The position numbers were made by a program, and so were the translations under genes. From positions 944,809 through 1,008,808 of the forward strand of contig PTFA01000272.1 in the NCBI GenBank assembly GCA_003342895.1: a stretch of 64,000 nt of DNA, in the 5' to 3' direction. Below the pieces are notes generated by a model that had not been told where the DNA came from, ran no database searches, and saw only the letters and a list, made by a program, of their open reading frames with translations. The DNA is from Casuarius casuarius (Eukaryota > Chordata > Aves > Casuariiformes > Casuariidae). Each line of letters begins with the position of its first letter. Positions within the stretch are counted from its first letter, which is position 1. Below are positions 47,901 to 59,225 of the stretch, one piece after another.

Positions 47901-50900
47901 CCTCGGTGCCAAAGCATAGTGTTTGGCATCTTTAGTTTACTGGTTTAGATATGGGCACAGGGAGTTAGAGATGGGAATAATACCTGGAATGCCAAAATCT
48001 AGCTGCCATCTCTTAGGAGTTAAATGCTAACACCAAGACCAAATACTGAGATATTTTCAAAAAATTATAGATACTGTAGTGAAAAGATTCAGACAGAAGC
48101 AATTGTCTTTGATAGGCTATGTTTTCTAGTAAAACCGAGGCACAGCACCTGTCCCTGAGAAGTGCATAAAATGGTTCTCTGGAAGTTAGGTTCTGTAAGT
48201 TAGGTTCTGTTTGAGCTTTCAGGGCTACCTTGAGGTGTTCAAGCAGTACTTTGTGGGCTGAAGGAGGTCTTTGGCCTGGAATGCGTTCTGAACTTCCTAG
48301 ATGAGATGAGAGCGTAATAATCTGCTACGATGTTATATCAGCAGCTGTTTTCATATGAACCGTAATTAATAGAGGGAAGTATTGAACTAGCTGATCTTCA
48401 AAGTTAAACCCACATTTGTGAGTAAAAGGAGCATGGATTGGCTAGCATGTTGCTGACCTCTTGTTCTGATACAATATCATTCTTTTACTTAAGTTTGTAA
48501 GTAGCGATCGAAGTTTCTTGATACTTCTTCAGCATTTTGAACCCCCTAGACTGAAAATAGTTGTGTTTATTCAGCTCAGTATGGTAGCAGAAATAACGTT
48601 GCTTGCATTTCTGTCTTGTATATAGATAGGTTTGAGAGGTAAATGACACAACTGTAAACCTGAAATAAAGGCTGAACAGCTTTAATGTGGTAGAGCAATT
48701 CTGCCTTAGTTTAATATCCTACCCTCACCTACTCAAAAGGCCACTATATTTCTTTAAAAACAGGAGCTGACTACATCACAGAAAAGCGGTGGAAATGTGC
48801 TTCGGATGATGTATGAGAAACCAGAGCGGTGGTCTTTCACTTTCCAGACGTACGCGTGCCTCAGCAGGATCCGGGCTCAGCTCAAATCCCTTGATGGGAA
48901 ACTCCGAGAGGCAGAGAATCCTGTGGTCTTCTTTGAGCGATCTGTCTATAGTGACAGGTATGTTGGACTTGCAGTCGTTAAAGTGAAGAGTAGACTCCTC
49001 TCAAGTAAAACACAGAAATAAATACATAAATAAAAAGGAGCGTGTGCGTGAGTTTTTGTGACTGCTTTGGTTATAGTTTTGATGCTGGTGAGTCACAAGA
49101 GTATCAATAAATGGCTTGCTAGCTTTCTTTCAGTGGTGTTGACAGTGAAGTAATTTTACTGGTTTGAGGATTTATAAATTTGTTGCATAAACCTGATTAA
49201 CTATGTGTAGTTTCTTCTTTGTTATGAGTGGGTTTCTTGTGTTTTGTGTGCTCATGTTACCCTCTAAAGAAAAGAGGGGAAGTAGGCATTGGGAAGAACA
49301 ATCNCTTAATCTGCCATTTATTCTTGTTTTCTTTCATGCTCTTTGAAACAACTCTAGCTATTTCATATTGTTATACCGATCAGTTTCTGGTTTCACAAGG
49401 TCAGACTTCATTATTGAATCCTGTCATAATTTTTGAGGAGTTANTGTGTTCCAGTTATTGTAAGTAAATTACCCCAGTGTTTCAGTGAAGAGCTGAAGTG
49501 CTTAAGTGATCTGTAGATTTTTCCTGAACAGATACCGGAACTGCAGATGTCACTGCTCTTTGTAGACAATTCTGTGGGCAACTGCAATAGAAATAGTTAC
49601 AGGATATAAGGATACCAACTTTTCCAATCCAAACATACCTCAAAGAAGTTAAAAAAAAAAAAAAAAAAAAAAGAATTACTGTGCTCAGCTGATGTTCTTA
49701 GCTCCTGCTGAGTACTTGATGCAAACAAAGTGATAACCTTATTCAAGCTTTTCTTTGCTCACAAAATTGTTTGGTGTTCACAGATACATCTTTGCAGCTA
49801 ACTTATATGAGTCTGATTGTATGAATGAGACTGAATGGACTATTTACCAAGACTGGCATGATTGGATGAACAAGCAGTTTGGTCAAAGCCTAGCGCTGGA
49901 CGGGATCATTTATCTCAGAGCTACTCCTGAGGTGAGGAATAAAAACTTGTGATCACATTCAGAATGGGAGTATGTGCTCTGTATCTTGCCTGTAAAAATT
50001 TGTTTTTGTCTATGTTCCCAAAGTATTTATTGTTTCTAAAAAAAATTTATAGTTTTTAGCTGTAGTTCTAGGCCTTTTTTTTGAGGAAGGAATACTATGC
50101 CTGTAAGCATCTCTAATAAGGTCACAGTTCTGTTTTGGGCTCTGCAGTAGATTTTTGCATCTAAAATACTAGTCCTTTGCTGCTACCACTGAACCACAGT
50201 TGTCATGAACTGTCTTTTTCCTTATTTCAGCAGCAATGGAGAGAATGGTGAAGTCACTAGTATTTTTATGAGAGTAGAAAAAAAAATCTTGATGAAATAT
50301 TTGCTGGAGTGGGGGAGTTCTGTTGTGACAGGAAGCTAAGACATGATGACGCGTTAGCCTGACTGCTTTCTGTGAGCTTTAGTAAATGGACTATATCTGC
50401 TATTCTGAGCTCTGTCACCTGTCTGCACAGGATTTTACCCGTCTAATCTGTTTCTGTATCCTGGGAGGCGGTTAGTTTTAGAGCTATGGGAGGCTGCTTT
50501 TCTTGTATTAGCAGATCTCATTGTATCTTTGTTTCAGGGTTTATTTTGAATGTCTCGAANGGGCCAGGAAGCAGTTCAGAGAGTAACCTTGAAGTTAACT
50601 CTAAGCACATTTATTTTCAAAACCTTGAGCTAGCCTCACCTCTCATCATAACAGCTCTAATGTTTAGAGTTCAATTCAAATTGTAATATTCCCCTAAATA
50701 TTATAATGCTTTAATTAATACTAACACAGTCTGGAAACACTTAGAATAAGAATGTTCTTCGCAAATGTTACAGCCTGTGTAGCTGTACGTACATACTTTT
50801 TTTGTTGTTGTTGTTGACATTAAGGTTTGCCACCTGGAGTTACAGTATCCCAGACCTGTGTGTGTTTTTTGCCATACACTTACCCTTATGTTTATGTTAT

Positions 50901-53900
50901 GCTTGCTTGGTACTTTTGTCCTCGCAACATATGATATATTTGCATCCATTAGGAAAATGTGTTAATCGTTTCCAGTTTATAAAAGCGGCATGTCTAAATG
51001 ACCAAACAAACCAGAAAATAGCATGGGTAGTAAAATCAAGTGATAAATATAAGTAGCTATAGGAACATTGCCATGATAAATATAGTATTTTATAGTTAAT
51101 GCGACAGGCAATTGGCAGGGAGAAAAAGCCCTTTCACATGGGACAAGGGAGCTAAGCCAGGTGAATGCACTTGCTATATGTGATGCTTTAGCATCATGCT
51201 TTGATGTTTGGGTGTCTAATGTATTTTAAAAATGATAACAACATAACAAGTATCTCTTGAGGATGAAACTTAAAGGCACAAGAGAAAAAATTAAGNTTTT
51301 GAAAACACTCTAATTGTAGTAACTGACTTAGAGGTCACTTCCATGCTTCCCTACTTTTTTTTAAACTTTTGTTATTGTCGTCAACAACTCCCTAATGTAA
51401 TATNCTGGAGTTGCTGGAGTTACTGGGAAGACTTCTTTACTAGGCTCTCAGTTGTGCATCATCCCCTCTCCTTCCCCGCCTCCCAAGTCAAGAATACCTA
51501 TCTAAATTGCAAAATAAAACAGTTTAGATTGCCTTGTTATTAAGGCTTTTGATCTCTTCAGGCTTGTAGTGAATGATTACATTCTAAAACTGGGTTTCTT
51601 AAAGATGAAAATACCTGAGATATTGAAATGCCTGTCCATAATGTCATACCTGTATTTCGGTGCTCTTTTTGTGCAATATGCTGGTCTCCCTTCTTTTTAT
51701 TAAAAGCTTATTTGAGACCTTTCCTTGCAGTGGAGAAATATATATATTTTTTTCCTTCTTCTGGTCCTGCCTTCCTTTTGGTAGGAAAGATGTAGTCAGT
51801 AGNCTATGTCAGCTGGACATGGAGTAAAGTTTCCATGCTCCTAAACTTAGTTAGCAATTTGTATTCATCTTAGGAAAAGAGTGGCNTATTTAGCCTAGTA
51901 GGAAGTGGTTGGCAGAAAAACTTTGGCAGACTAGGCTTCCTCTTTAGTTCTGCGAACACAACCAATCCATATATTTTTTTAAAATCTTTTGTCTTTAGAA
52001 ATGTTTAAATAGGATTTACCTGCGTGGAAGAGATGAAGAGCAAGAAATTCCCATTGAATATCTGGAGAAGCTTCACTACAAACATGAAAGTTGGCTTCAA
52101 CATAGAACGTTGCGGTAGGATTTGTTTAGTGATCACTATAAGATTGGTAAATCTTTGTAGAGGTGTTTTTAAATTATTTTTCCACTGGTGAAACTTCAGC
52201 TCTTCTTTTGAAATGGAAAATTAAACCCCAGGAAGAATTCTGTTTCCGTAGTAGTCTTGGGGTAATGGGGTGTTAAGTACCGCTAGGGCATGCAATGTGA
52301 CTTGAGTTCTCTTCACCTAGAACTCTGAGTTACGGATCATTCAATTAAGCATATATTGCAATACACAGTTGAGTTTAACATCAGGTGCTGGGGGAACAGC
52401 ATGCTCAAAAATNAATAAATTTACAGCGAAGCTTCTAGGATATACTAAGCTTCTTTCTTCTTATATTCAGAAATCATGGCTGTATTTTAAATTTGCACTT
52501 CTCTTGGGAATCTTAACAATGAATACTCTGTTAGAGACTTTCATGATGTATGCTTGTGTGCCATTAGTAATATTTCCATCTTTGCTCCTATTCCAATGCA
52601 GAACTGATTTTGAATACCTGCAGGAAATACCTATTTTAACATTAGATGTTAACGAAGACTTCAAAGGCAAAAAGGACAGATATGATCACATGACTGAAAA
52701 GGTAAAACTTGACAAGCAGAACACAAATCGATCATTTAGGTTTATTGCCAGCATGTTGAAATNTATTCAGGATCCTTGTTGTGTCTCAACTTGTAGTGTT
52801 CTTTGAAATTAGACTGATGTTTGAACCTGCGTATCCATGTAATTTCCTACATAGAAGTTTTCCATTAAAAAAAAAAAAAAAAAAAGGCTTACTGGGATAG
52901 CGTTCACTATTGACTTTGTCTGCAAATGCAGTGACTGCTTTAGATAATCTTCAGTGGTTTAAAAGAGCTGTTATTTGCTAAGTCCTGCTTCTAAAATTGT
53001 GCAGGTATCCTAAAAAATATGGTGTGGGGGGGTATGACAAAAGGTAGCTGTTGAGACAGAGAAAGAAGAACACAGATCCAAGTCAGATGTCTTGGGCAGA
53101 ATGTTAGTTCTAGGTACTGTGAAAATGCAGTACAAGACCATTACAACAGGAAATTGAAGGATGACTTTACTAAACTTGCAGCTGAGTTTCGATCCAAAGA
53201 AGCGAGCCAATGGAAAACTATTCTAGGTTTTGCAGACTTTTCTAGCTAAATAAAACAGAATAAGGGATTAATCCTTCTAGCTCATCGTAAGTCTGTCATA
53301 ATAAGCAGCTATACAGCTAATGCAAAGAAGAATCCTTTGCTCTAAAAATAATACATTTTACTGTATAATCATATTTTTAAAATATTTAAACCATGGAGTT
53401 ACATGCAGATAATAAACAGTCAGGTAGCCTGCTACAATATTGTTTAGTTTTGGTCTTGTTGGTTAGCTTGGCAGTAGCATCAAAACTCTGCCTTTCAGCC
53501 ATATTTATTAGTCTTTTCCAAAATCCTTCTCAAAAGCAGTGATCTGAAAACTCAGGGAACGCTTTTCAAATGTCNTTTCCTATTTTATTTAGGAAGTAAT
53601 GCAAAATATATATCAGGACTATTTTTTTAAATTTGTTTGAAGACCTTGGAAGAAAAAATGTGTGTTTGGTATAGAAGGAAGCCAAGCTGAGATTTCTGTT
53701 GGCAGAAGATGAGCTAGTTTTTAGTTAGCGTGAAAGGGTGTAATTATATTATTATGATATGTATGTTATATATATATATTACACCCTTTCACGCTAACTA
53801 AAAACTAGCTCATCTTCTGTCAAGAGAAATATATATTTTATATATATACACACACATACACACATACATATATATACACACATACATATATATGTGTGTG

Positions 53901-56025
53901 TGTATATACATATATATATGTATGTATATGTATATATACATAAAAAAAATTTAAAGTTGGGCCAAACCATCAAGCCTTCTCGTATGTTAACTGCTTAGGT
54001 GTCTGGTATTTGAATCATGAGGAGATTCAGCTGAGGATAAGGTGATTTTTGAGTTGTTGCAGTAAAGTACAAAGCTTATCAATGATACTATGCTTTTTTC
54101 TCCTCTTCAGCAATAACTTATTTACCTCGTGAGAGAAGCAACTATGTCCTTTGATATCAGTTTATCCATTTAGAAATGATTTAAAGCAGCTTTCATAATC
54201 TTTGCTCTTTAAACCTTTTTAATTGATGGAACAACTAGACATCCCAGCTGTAAAGCAAATATGCTTCCAATCTGCACCATGAGATAAAGCCAACCTCAGG
54301 CACCTAAACAGGGTTTTTGGAGGAAGTGACCCCTGCGTGGCTGTCAGCTCATCTGGGAACAGCCTAAGCCCTGTTTTGGCCTTATTTTTAATATTTCCTA
54401 AGTGGAGGCCCAGAACTGCTCCAGTTTTCNTGAGCCTGAGTGCTTTAGCCTCTAGTGTGTGCTTTTGTCTAGTGGGGACCAAGAAACTGTTTCCTGCTTA
54501 TCTCTGTTGATATGCTCAATTTCAAAGACCAATCCGGAAACTATGCCTAATGTAAATCAATATGATAAGGTTCCTCATGTGGTGTTTTTAAAAAGGAGAA
54601 TGGCTTTCTCATGACAGCCTTCTACTTAGAATATTTGCATGGTTCTATGTTCTGTTCCCTTCTCCATGGGAAGGGATTTGACCTTTTTTCATCTCCTTGA
54701 GTCTCGAAGTAGGAAAGGAAAGGTCACAATTTCAGAATGTGATTCAAGGTCTGTTTCTATTTTGCATCAGGAATTTGGACAAAATACTTGGACAAAGTAT
54801 TTGCAGATGTGATCTATGTATGATAGCCTTTGCCAATAGAATGAGGGNCATATTCTGTAGTGAGTTGTCGATTCCTTTCTATGCTATGGTCTAACTTGAG
54901 TAGACAGAGTGGAAAGTGCTCCCAGTTCAGACTGTCTTACAGTGNAGTTGCTAGGATGTTCTTCAGTGGGAGAGAGAGGAGTTTCACTGCTGGTCTCAGT
55001 CCTTCTTGGGTCCTGTAATTACTGACTTGTTATATTCTTAAAAGAAGGTTGTTTGGCCCTCACTGCCATCTCTTCCTACTACTATGCTTTAACAGGAGGG
55101 AGTGGTTACTGTTGTGCGCTTGGGAGGAGGGGGAAGTGGAGGAAAGAAGGCATGCATATTGTGGTAAGAAAGGAGTTCTCAGCACAGTGTCTCCCTACAA
55201 TTTTGGGTATGGACCTGAATTTAAGATGTTGCTGTCTAAAGTAGCCGCACCTTTAAGTGTTATACTAGTCCACTACTTGGCATGGTGCCTGTCTTTGATT
55301 CTGTTCTCACTGCAATCGTAGGGATTATTTGAGGTGCTGTATTGGGTCTCTGTGTAGGATCATAGATCTCCGATTCAAGGTTCTACATACCATTCTATGG
55401 GTCAGAACTTCAGTATTAATTTTTAGGTTCCTTTAGGCATTTAATCTGTTCTTACAATACTGGAAATTGTGTTAAACACTGACTGGAATATCTATAGCAC
55501 TGTCCTACAGTATCAAATCCTGAAGTACTATGCTCTTGCTAGAGATGGTTTTATTTAATTTCCAGCCTCTCATTCTGAGGAACATACAAACTAGATGCCT
55601 TGGACAGTTCATTAACACAGAATATAAACAGCGTCATGATAGCAGGTGTGACCTGTGTATTCTAAATTATATAGCCTTTGACATAATGATTATCTTCCTT
55701 TCGTTTAGATTAGACTTGCCCTTAAATTAATTCACTTGTGATGTAGGACCGTAGTTTGGCAGCACTGCAAAAACGAGTATTGTGGCAATGCGTCGCGCTC
55801 TGTACCTGCTGAAATACAAGTGTCATGGCTGTAAAAGTTCTTAACAGANAAGAAGCTGCATAGCCAGCCTTAAACTTAGCTTACTTAGTTCCTGTATCTT
55901 GTAGTACAGCATAAAGAATTGGAGACGTAAACATAGTTGCTGTGTATTTGTGTTGATAAATACTTCATTTGATTGATGATATTTGTTTCTTTTTGCAGGT
56001 CAAGGAATTTTTGAGCACGCTATAA
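44876..56025 (+). CDS. DCK: Deoxycytidine kinase, complete (7 coding exons)
   Basis: Exons 44876-44945, 46098-46216, 48764-48957, 49784-49931, 51999-52114, 52602-52701 and 55999-56025 join in phase to a 257-residue protein. DCK phosphorylates deoxycytidine, deoxyadenosine and deoxyguanosine at the 5' position, the first step of deoxynucleoside salvage and of activating many nucleoside analogues. Visible motifs: P-loop GNIAAGKST (21-29), catalytic-base region with E46 (human E53), substrate-binding Y80, Q91, R98 and D127 (human Y86, Q97, R104, D133), the ERS motif at 121-123, the DWHDWM segment, and the arginine-rich LID near [12 protein letters not shown]68 aligns with human regulatory S74. 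Compared with the 260-residue human enzyme as I recall it, the N terminus is 7 residues shorter, one residue is added before ELTTSQK, and three are added near the C terminus. All introns are GT-AG. The start ATG lies in the CpG island and has G at +4. Confidence 0.97.
44946..46097 (+). other. DCK: DCK intron 1
   Basis: GT-AG intron of about 1.15 kb. Its first ~120 bases are still part of the CpG island, then it becomes AT-rich. It includes isolated unresolved bases (n) near 45733-45766. No other feature was seen. Confidence 0.9.
46098..46216 (+). CDS. DCK: DCK coding exon 2
   Basis: 119 nt. It completes the P-loop (AAGKST), then encodes FVNILKQ and the [11 protein letters not shown] segment carrying catalytic E46. 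It ends in phase 0 after E63. The QQNAEDDGE stretch before the junction is the variable surface loop and differs from the human QSTQDEFE. Confidence 0.97.
46217..48763 (+). other. DCK: DCK intron 2
   Basis: GT-AG intron of about 2.5 kb, AT-rich. It has a perfect 14-bp tandem duplication at 48183-48210 and several isolated n bases. Open frames such as 46689-46931 (-) and 47068-47274 (-) have no recognisable domain. Confidence 0.85.
48764..48957 (+). CDS. DCK: DCK coding exon 3
   Basis: 194 nt encoding E64-D127 and two bases of R128. It includes S68 (human S74 equivalent), the [18 protein letters not shown] substrate-pocket region and FFERSVYSD with the ERS motif and D127. The frame runs on into intron sequence past the donor GTATGT at 48958, which explains the longer open frame ending at 49021. 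Confidence 0.97.
48958..49783 (+). other. DCK: DCK intron 3
   Basis: GT-AG intron of 826 bases. It contains a 22-base poly-A tract at 49651-49672 and n bases at 49304 and 49444. Nothing else was recognised. Confidence 0.9.
49784..49931 (+). CDS. DCK: DCK coding exon 4
   Basis: 148 nt. It completes R128 and encodes Y129 to E177, including [11 protein letters not shown], the QDWHDWM segment and [11 protein letters not shown]. It ends in phase 0 at donor GTGAGG. Confidence 0.97.
49932..51998 (+). other. DCK: DCK intron 4
   Basis: GT-AG intron of about 2.1 kb. It is AT-rich, with a short TTG/GTT repeat at about 50798-50815 and several isolated n bases. No coding or RNA feature was recognised. 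Confidence 0.9.
51999..52114 (+). CDS. DCK: DCK coding exon 5
   Basis: 116 nt encoding K178-L215 plus two bases of R216. It holds the LID region ([14 protein letters not shown]), whose arginines clamp the phosphate donor, then [17 protein letters not shown]. Acceptor CTTTAG, donor GTAGGA. Confidence 0.97.
52115..52601 (+). other. DCK: DCK intron 5
   Basis: GT-AG intron of 487 bases with acceptor AATGCAG. No other feature was seen. Confidence 0.9.
52602..52701 (+). CDS. DCK: DCK coding exon 6
   Basis: 100 nt. It completes R216 and encodes [20 protein letters not shown] followed by [12 protein letters not shown]. The second part is the most diverged segment relative to mammals and holds the three extra residues. 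The donor is GTAAAA. Confidence 0.97.
53692..53830. repeat. Large near-perfect palindrome (fold-back)
   Basis: Left arm 53692-53744 and right arm 53778-53830 are reverse complements over 53 bases with two mismatches. The inner 42 bases (53703-53744 and 53778-53819) match perfectly. They flank a 33-base AT-rich loop. The unique, non-repetitive arm sequence shows this is a duplicated-inverted segment, not a simple AT repeat. It carries no recognisable transposase or SINE sequence. Confidence 0.95.
53829..53942. repeat. Composite TA/CA/TG microsatellite
   Basis: Alternating TATATA, CACACATA and GTGTGTATA blocks directly follow the palindrome. The CA blocks (about 53847-53885) and the TG blocks (about 53893-53902) are on opposite sides of TA runs, so the array is itself partly self-complementary. 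Confidence 0.9.
55999..56025 (+). CDS. DCK: DCK coding exon 7 (C terminus and stop)
   Basis: Eight codons, VKEFLSTL, then TAA at 56023-56025. The ending KEFLSTL is the same as in mammalian DCK, which confirms the acceptor at 55998. Confidence 0.96.
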   Translation, partial: VKEFLSTL

Positions 56026-56185
56026 TCCTCTTTGAAGCATAGGCAGAATCAAACTGTTCCAAACATCTGTGAGATCAAAGTATGAAGTACATCATCTGCT
56101 TTCATAGAAGGCCTCTGGAGAGGCAGGACTCAACCCTGTTAATTAATTGTGAGGATCAAACAAACTTTGTGTAGAGAAATTATTA

Positions 56186-56191
56186 AATAAA
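56186..56191 (+). terminator. DCK: Proximal DCK poly(A) signal (candidate)
   Basis: AATAAA about 160 bases after the stop codon. The later signals at 57312 and 58865 are alternatives. Confidence 0.4.
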
Positions 56192-57311
56192 TGATTAGGT
56201 CTATTCAGTATTATATAAAATAACACACACAGAAATTTGAAGGCACTAGAGTCCTGAGCGTTTCCAAATATTACATCTGTTTCTAATCAGAAAAATAAGT
56301 TCTAGGGTATTCTTTGTGTTTTTTTATTTATTTTGTTCTCAGTGTCTATTTGATTCCNAGTAAGGTAGTGGTTTTTCTAGAACTGTTGTTAATTTCTTTA
56401 GTGGATTTGATTTGTTATTGATGTCTTAACATTCTGAGGAAGAAAAAAGTAAAAACAATTTTTGCTGGTGAAGGAATTAATATAGCATAGAGTTTTATAT
56501 TTCAAGGTATAAAAATATCATCTGACAGTTTTGATAGGTGAAGCACTTCTCAGAATACACTGAATTGAAANAAAAAGCCCAACATCACTGAAATTTTGTA
56601 GCTATTAAATAAGACTTTGTCTCTGATGTTTTCATGGTGCACTGCAAACTAGGATATTAAGAGACTTTCCATTTTTTAGCATGTTGCTTTTTGGTTTTTT
56701 GTTTGTTTCTTTTTTTTTACATTTTATGATACTGAGTAGTTTTTGTTAGTTGGTAAGTTCTCTTTTCCTGTAGATGAGTATGTTCACTTGATGGATATTG
56801 TAAAGGGAAGAAAATTTTCCAAATGGTCTTCAGCTCGAAATGACACGTTTCTAAACAGACTTAACTGTGTTTTGGATGTCAGTGGTGGTTTCCTGCTTTC
56901 ATTCCAACTTCTCCATTTGTTAACTCGGCCTTCCGGGTATTTATACGTGATGCTGCAATATCCAGAGTAGGCTGTCCATTGTCGTGTTGCAGTAGGAAGG
57001 GTAGAACTTTATGGCATAGCTGCTGTTCTAGTGCATTGGTTATTATTTTTTTTTTTAACTAAGTCACTTTTGTTTCAGGCGCAGAAATATTATAAACTAT
57101 ACAGGGTATGCATCTTTCAAGTACTGTTTTTTTTGTACTGTTTTGTTCTGCTTTAAGCATTTCTGAAGGATTACACAGTTGGCTTTTGAATGCAAAATTG
57201 TACTGTAAAACATTTTATTGTCTTCTGTGGTGCCTGTGATATCTGCTAATTTGAGATTAAATTTCTTCCTTTGTGGTTGGAATTGTGCTGGCATCTAACT
57301 ATTAACTGAAA

Positions 57312-57317
57312 AATAAA
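57312..57317 (+). terminator. DCK: Middle DCK poly(A) signal (candidate)
   Basis: AATAAA with a T-rich stretch about 16 bases further on. It is a plausible main 3' end at about 1.3 kb from the stop. Confidence 0.4.
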
Positions 57318-59010
57318 AATGGATAGAAAGACTTTTTCGATGCTTAATATTTTTAGCACCTTCATGTTATGTGACAAGTAATGTATAGATTGCCGGTACA
57401 TATATTAGTACAATGGATGAATTCAAGCTGATGTACGCTCAGTGTGTTTGATGTGCAAGTTCACTAACATTTCTGAAACAGTGTGACTGGCTTCAGATTT
57501 TTCCATGTATGGAAAATAGGCTTACTTGGACAGAGGCATAGTTTATAAAACAGTATGTATGTATAATTTACTGATGAGTAGAACTGCTTTGTATAATAAT
57601 TATGTTGTAGTAGAAATTAGTATTATTGGTATTATGGTAAAAATACTTGTTTTGGACTTTCAGATTGTCTGATAAAAGGAGGGATTTTTGAGATCTTTGC
57701 TCTAGACATGAAGTGAGATGGATGAAGATTCAGTTCAGATTTAATTGAAACACATGGCAGGAACTTTTAAAATATTCTTGGCAACAGTCTGAAAGGTAAC
57801 AGCTTATTTTGACTAAAGTTGCAATTGTTCCTATCGTTTCAGCTGTCAAAATCATGAATTTAATTACAGGAAGTGGAATGATGATGGTCATTTCAAGGAA
57901 TAAGCGGATCTGAGTTCTAATGAACACTTTTTTTCAAACTCATCACAGAGCACACACAAATTCTGTGGCAGGTTATCTGCATCCCGTTCCAGAATGCTTT
58001 ACAAAATCTCTAACTGCCAAGTTTGGATTCAAAGGAGCAAAGTCACAACCAATTATTAGAATGGTTTTAATTGCTGTGCACAAAAAAAAAAAGTTTCAGG
58101 GCTTTGATAATAGCTGGACTGAAGCACAAGTAGCTACAGTTATTTGTATGTAGGACAGATGCAGCATAAGTGGAAGTGGAGAGGACCTTACACTGTTCTG
58201 TCTGTGCCTTGAACTGCTTGAACCTTGCAGCTCCAGCAGTGCTTCAGATTCTAAAACTTGTTGGTATTCTTTGCTTTTCTTAAATCTGTTTCCAAGCTGG
58301 CCTAAACATGATTGTTGTGTTGTTTATTTGTGCATTAGAGGTATGAAAGGTTTCTGAATTGATATCTACTGTTTGGAGATGTGTGGTTTTTTGGGTTTTT
58401 TTTGTTTTTTTTTTTCCTCCAATCTTTGAGTGTTTTGTCCCTTTCTTTTCCCTTGGGTACGATATCTTGATGGAACTGCCTAGAAATGCCTGCTTGTTTT
58501 AATGAAGTGTCATCACGATCGGGGAAACAAAATTGGTGTGCAGGTTTTATTATCTTTTTTCCAGTTAGGATACAGATTCAAATATAGGTAGTATTTTAAT
58601 TGCTGTGCAAGCATGCATATGAGATGTTTGTTAGCAATAGACATAGTATTGCCTCATATTATTTTCAGTCCTTATAGTTACTTCTCTTCTAGATAGTGAC
58701 TCTAACTTCTCTTAATATGAATGCTGCTTAGAACAGCAATTAACTTTTTTATAATGATGTGCGAGCTATTTCTATTGTTTTCTGTTTATTTAAGCAGACT
58801 TGATGATAATGGGATTGTATATAAAATGTGATTAGTGTTGTGACGATTCTCTTCTCTTTTCAGCAATAAAAGACTTCAGAAATCTATTTGTTCGATAACA
58901 AAGTGACATAGGAGAACTGTACCATGAACTCTTAAGTGTAGACTGGGGGAAAATTTATGTAGTAATAATTAAATCATATCTTAGGAAAAGAAAATGTGTG
59001 GAATTGCCGT

Positions 59011-59225
59011 TGCCTAGAGGTTACAGCACAACTAGGCATATGGACTCCAGAGTTGTTTTCCCAGCTCCTGTTTACACTTATTGTGTGACCTTGAGTAAAT
59101 CGCTCTCTACCTCAGTCTTTTNGTCTCTAAAATATTGATATCTCCCTATCTCTCCAGAAGGCTGGAGGATTAGTTAGTTAATATTTATGTGCTGCTTTAC
59201 AGGTCTAAAGTGCTATATTAAATAA
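59011..59225 (+). repeat. Nearly full-length MIR-type CORE-SINE relic
   Basis: It is collinear with the MIR consensus along its whole length: 'tgcctagaggttacagcaca' (tRNA-like head), 'actccagagttg...cccagctcctg', 'tgtgtgaccttgagtaaatc', 'ctacctcagtcttt...tctctaaaat', 'gatatctccctatctc', 'ggaggattagttagttaata', 'gtctaaagtgctatat'. Heavily diverged, hence old. The match is from memory of the consensus. Confidence 0.8.

Larger units (their letters stand above)
52702..55998 (+). other. DCK: DCK intron 6
   Basis: GT-AG intron of about 3.3 kb with acceptor TTTGCAG. It contains a 19-base poly-A run (52867-52885) and, about 1 kb downstream of exon 6, the large palindrome and adjoining microsatellite listed separately. 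No exon was recognised in the remainder. Confidence 0.9.
56026..58885 (+). other. DCK: DCK 3' untranslated region (end uncertain)
   Basis: AT-rich sequence after the stop. AATAAA signals occur at 56186-56191, 57312-57317 and 58865-58870, which would give 3' UTRs of roughly 0.2, 1.3 and 2.9 kb. An AU-rich TTTATTTATTTTG stretch lies near 56321. No transcript evidence is available to choose between the ends. Confidence 0.5.

Noticed and set aside
49651..49672. Poly-A tract as a possible retrocopy tail
   Set aside because: No intronless gene-like sequence precedes it. The same holds for the A/T runs at 4741, 35084, 40078 and 52867.
52369..52806. 145-residue open frame spanning DCK exon 6
   Set aside because: Only 52602-52701 is conserved DCK coding sequence. 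The remainder is intron.
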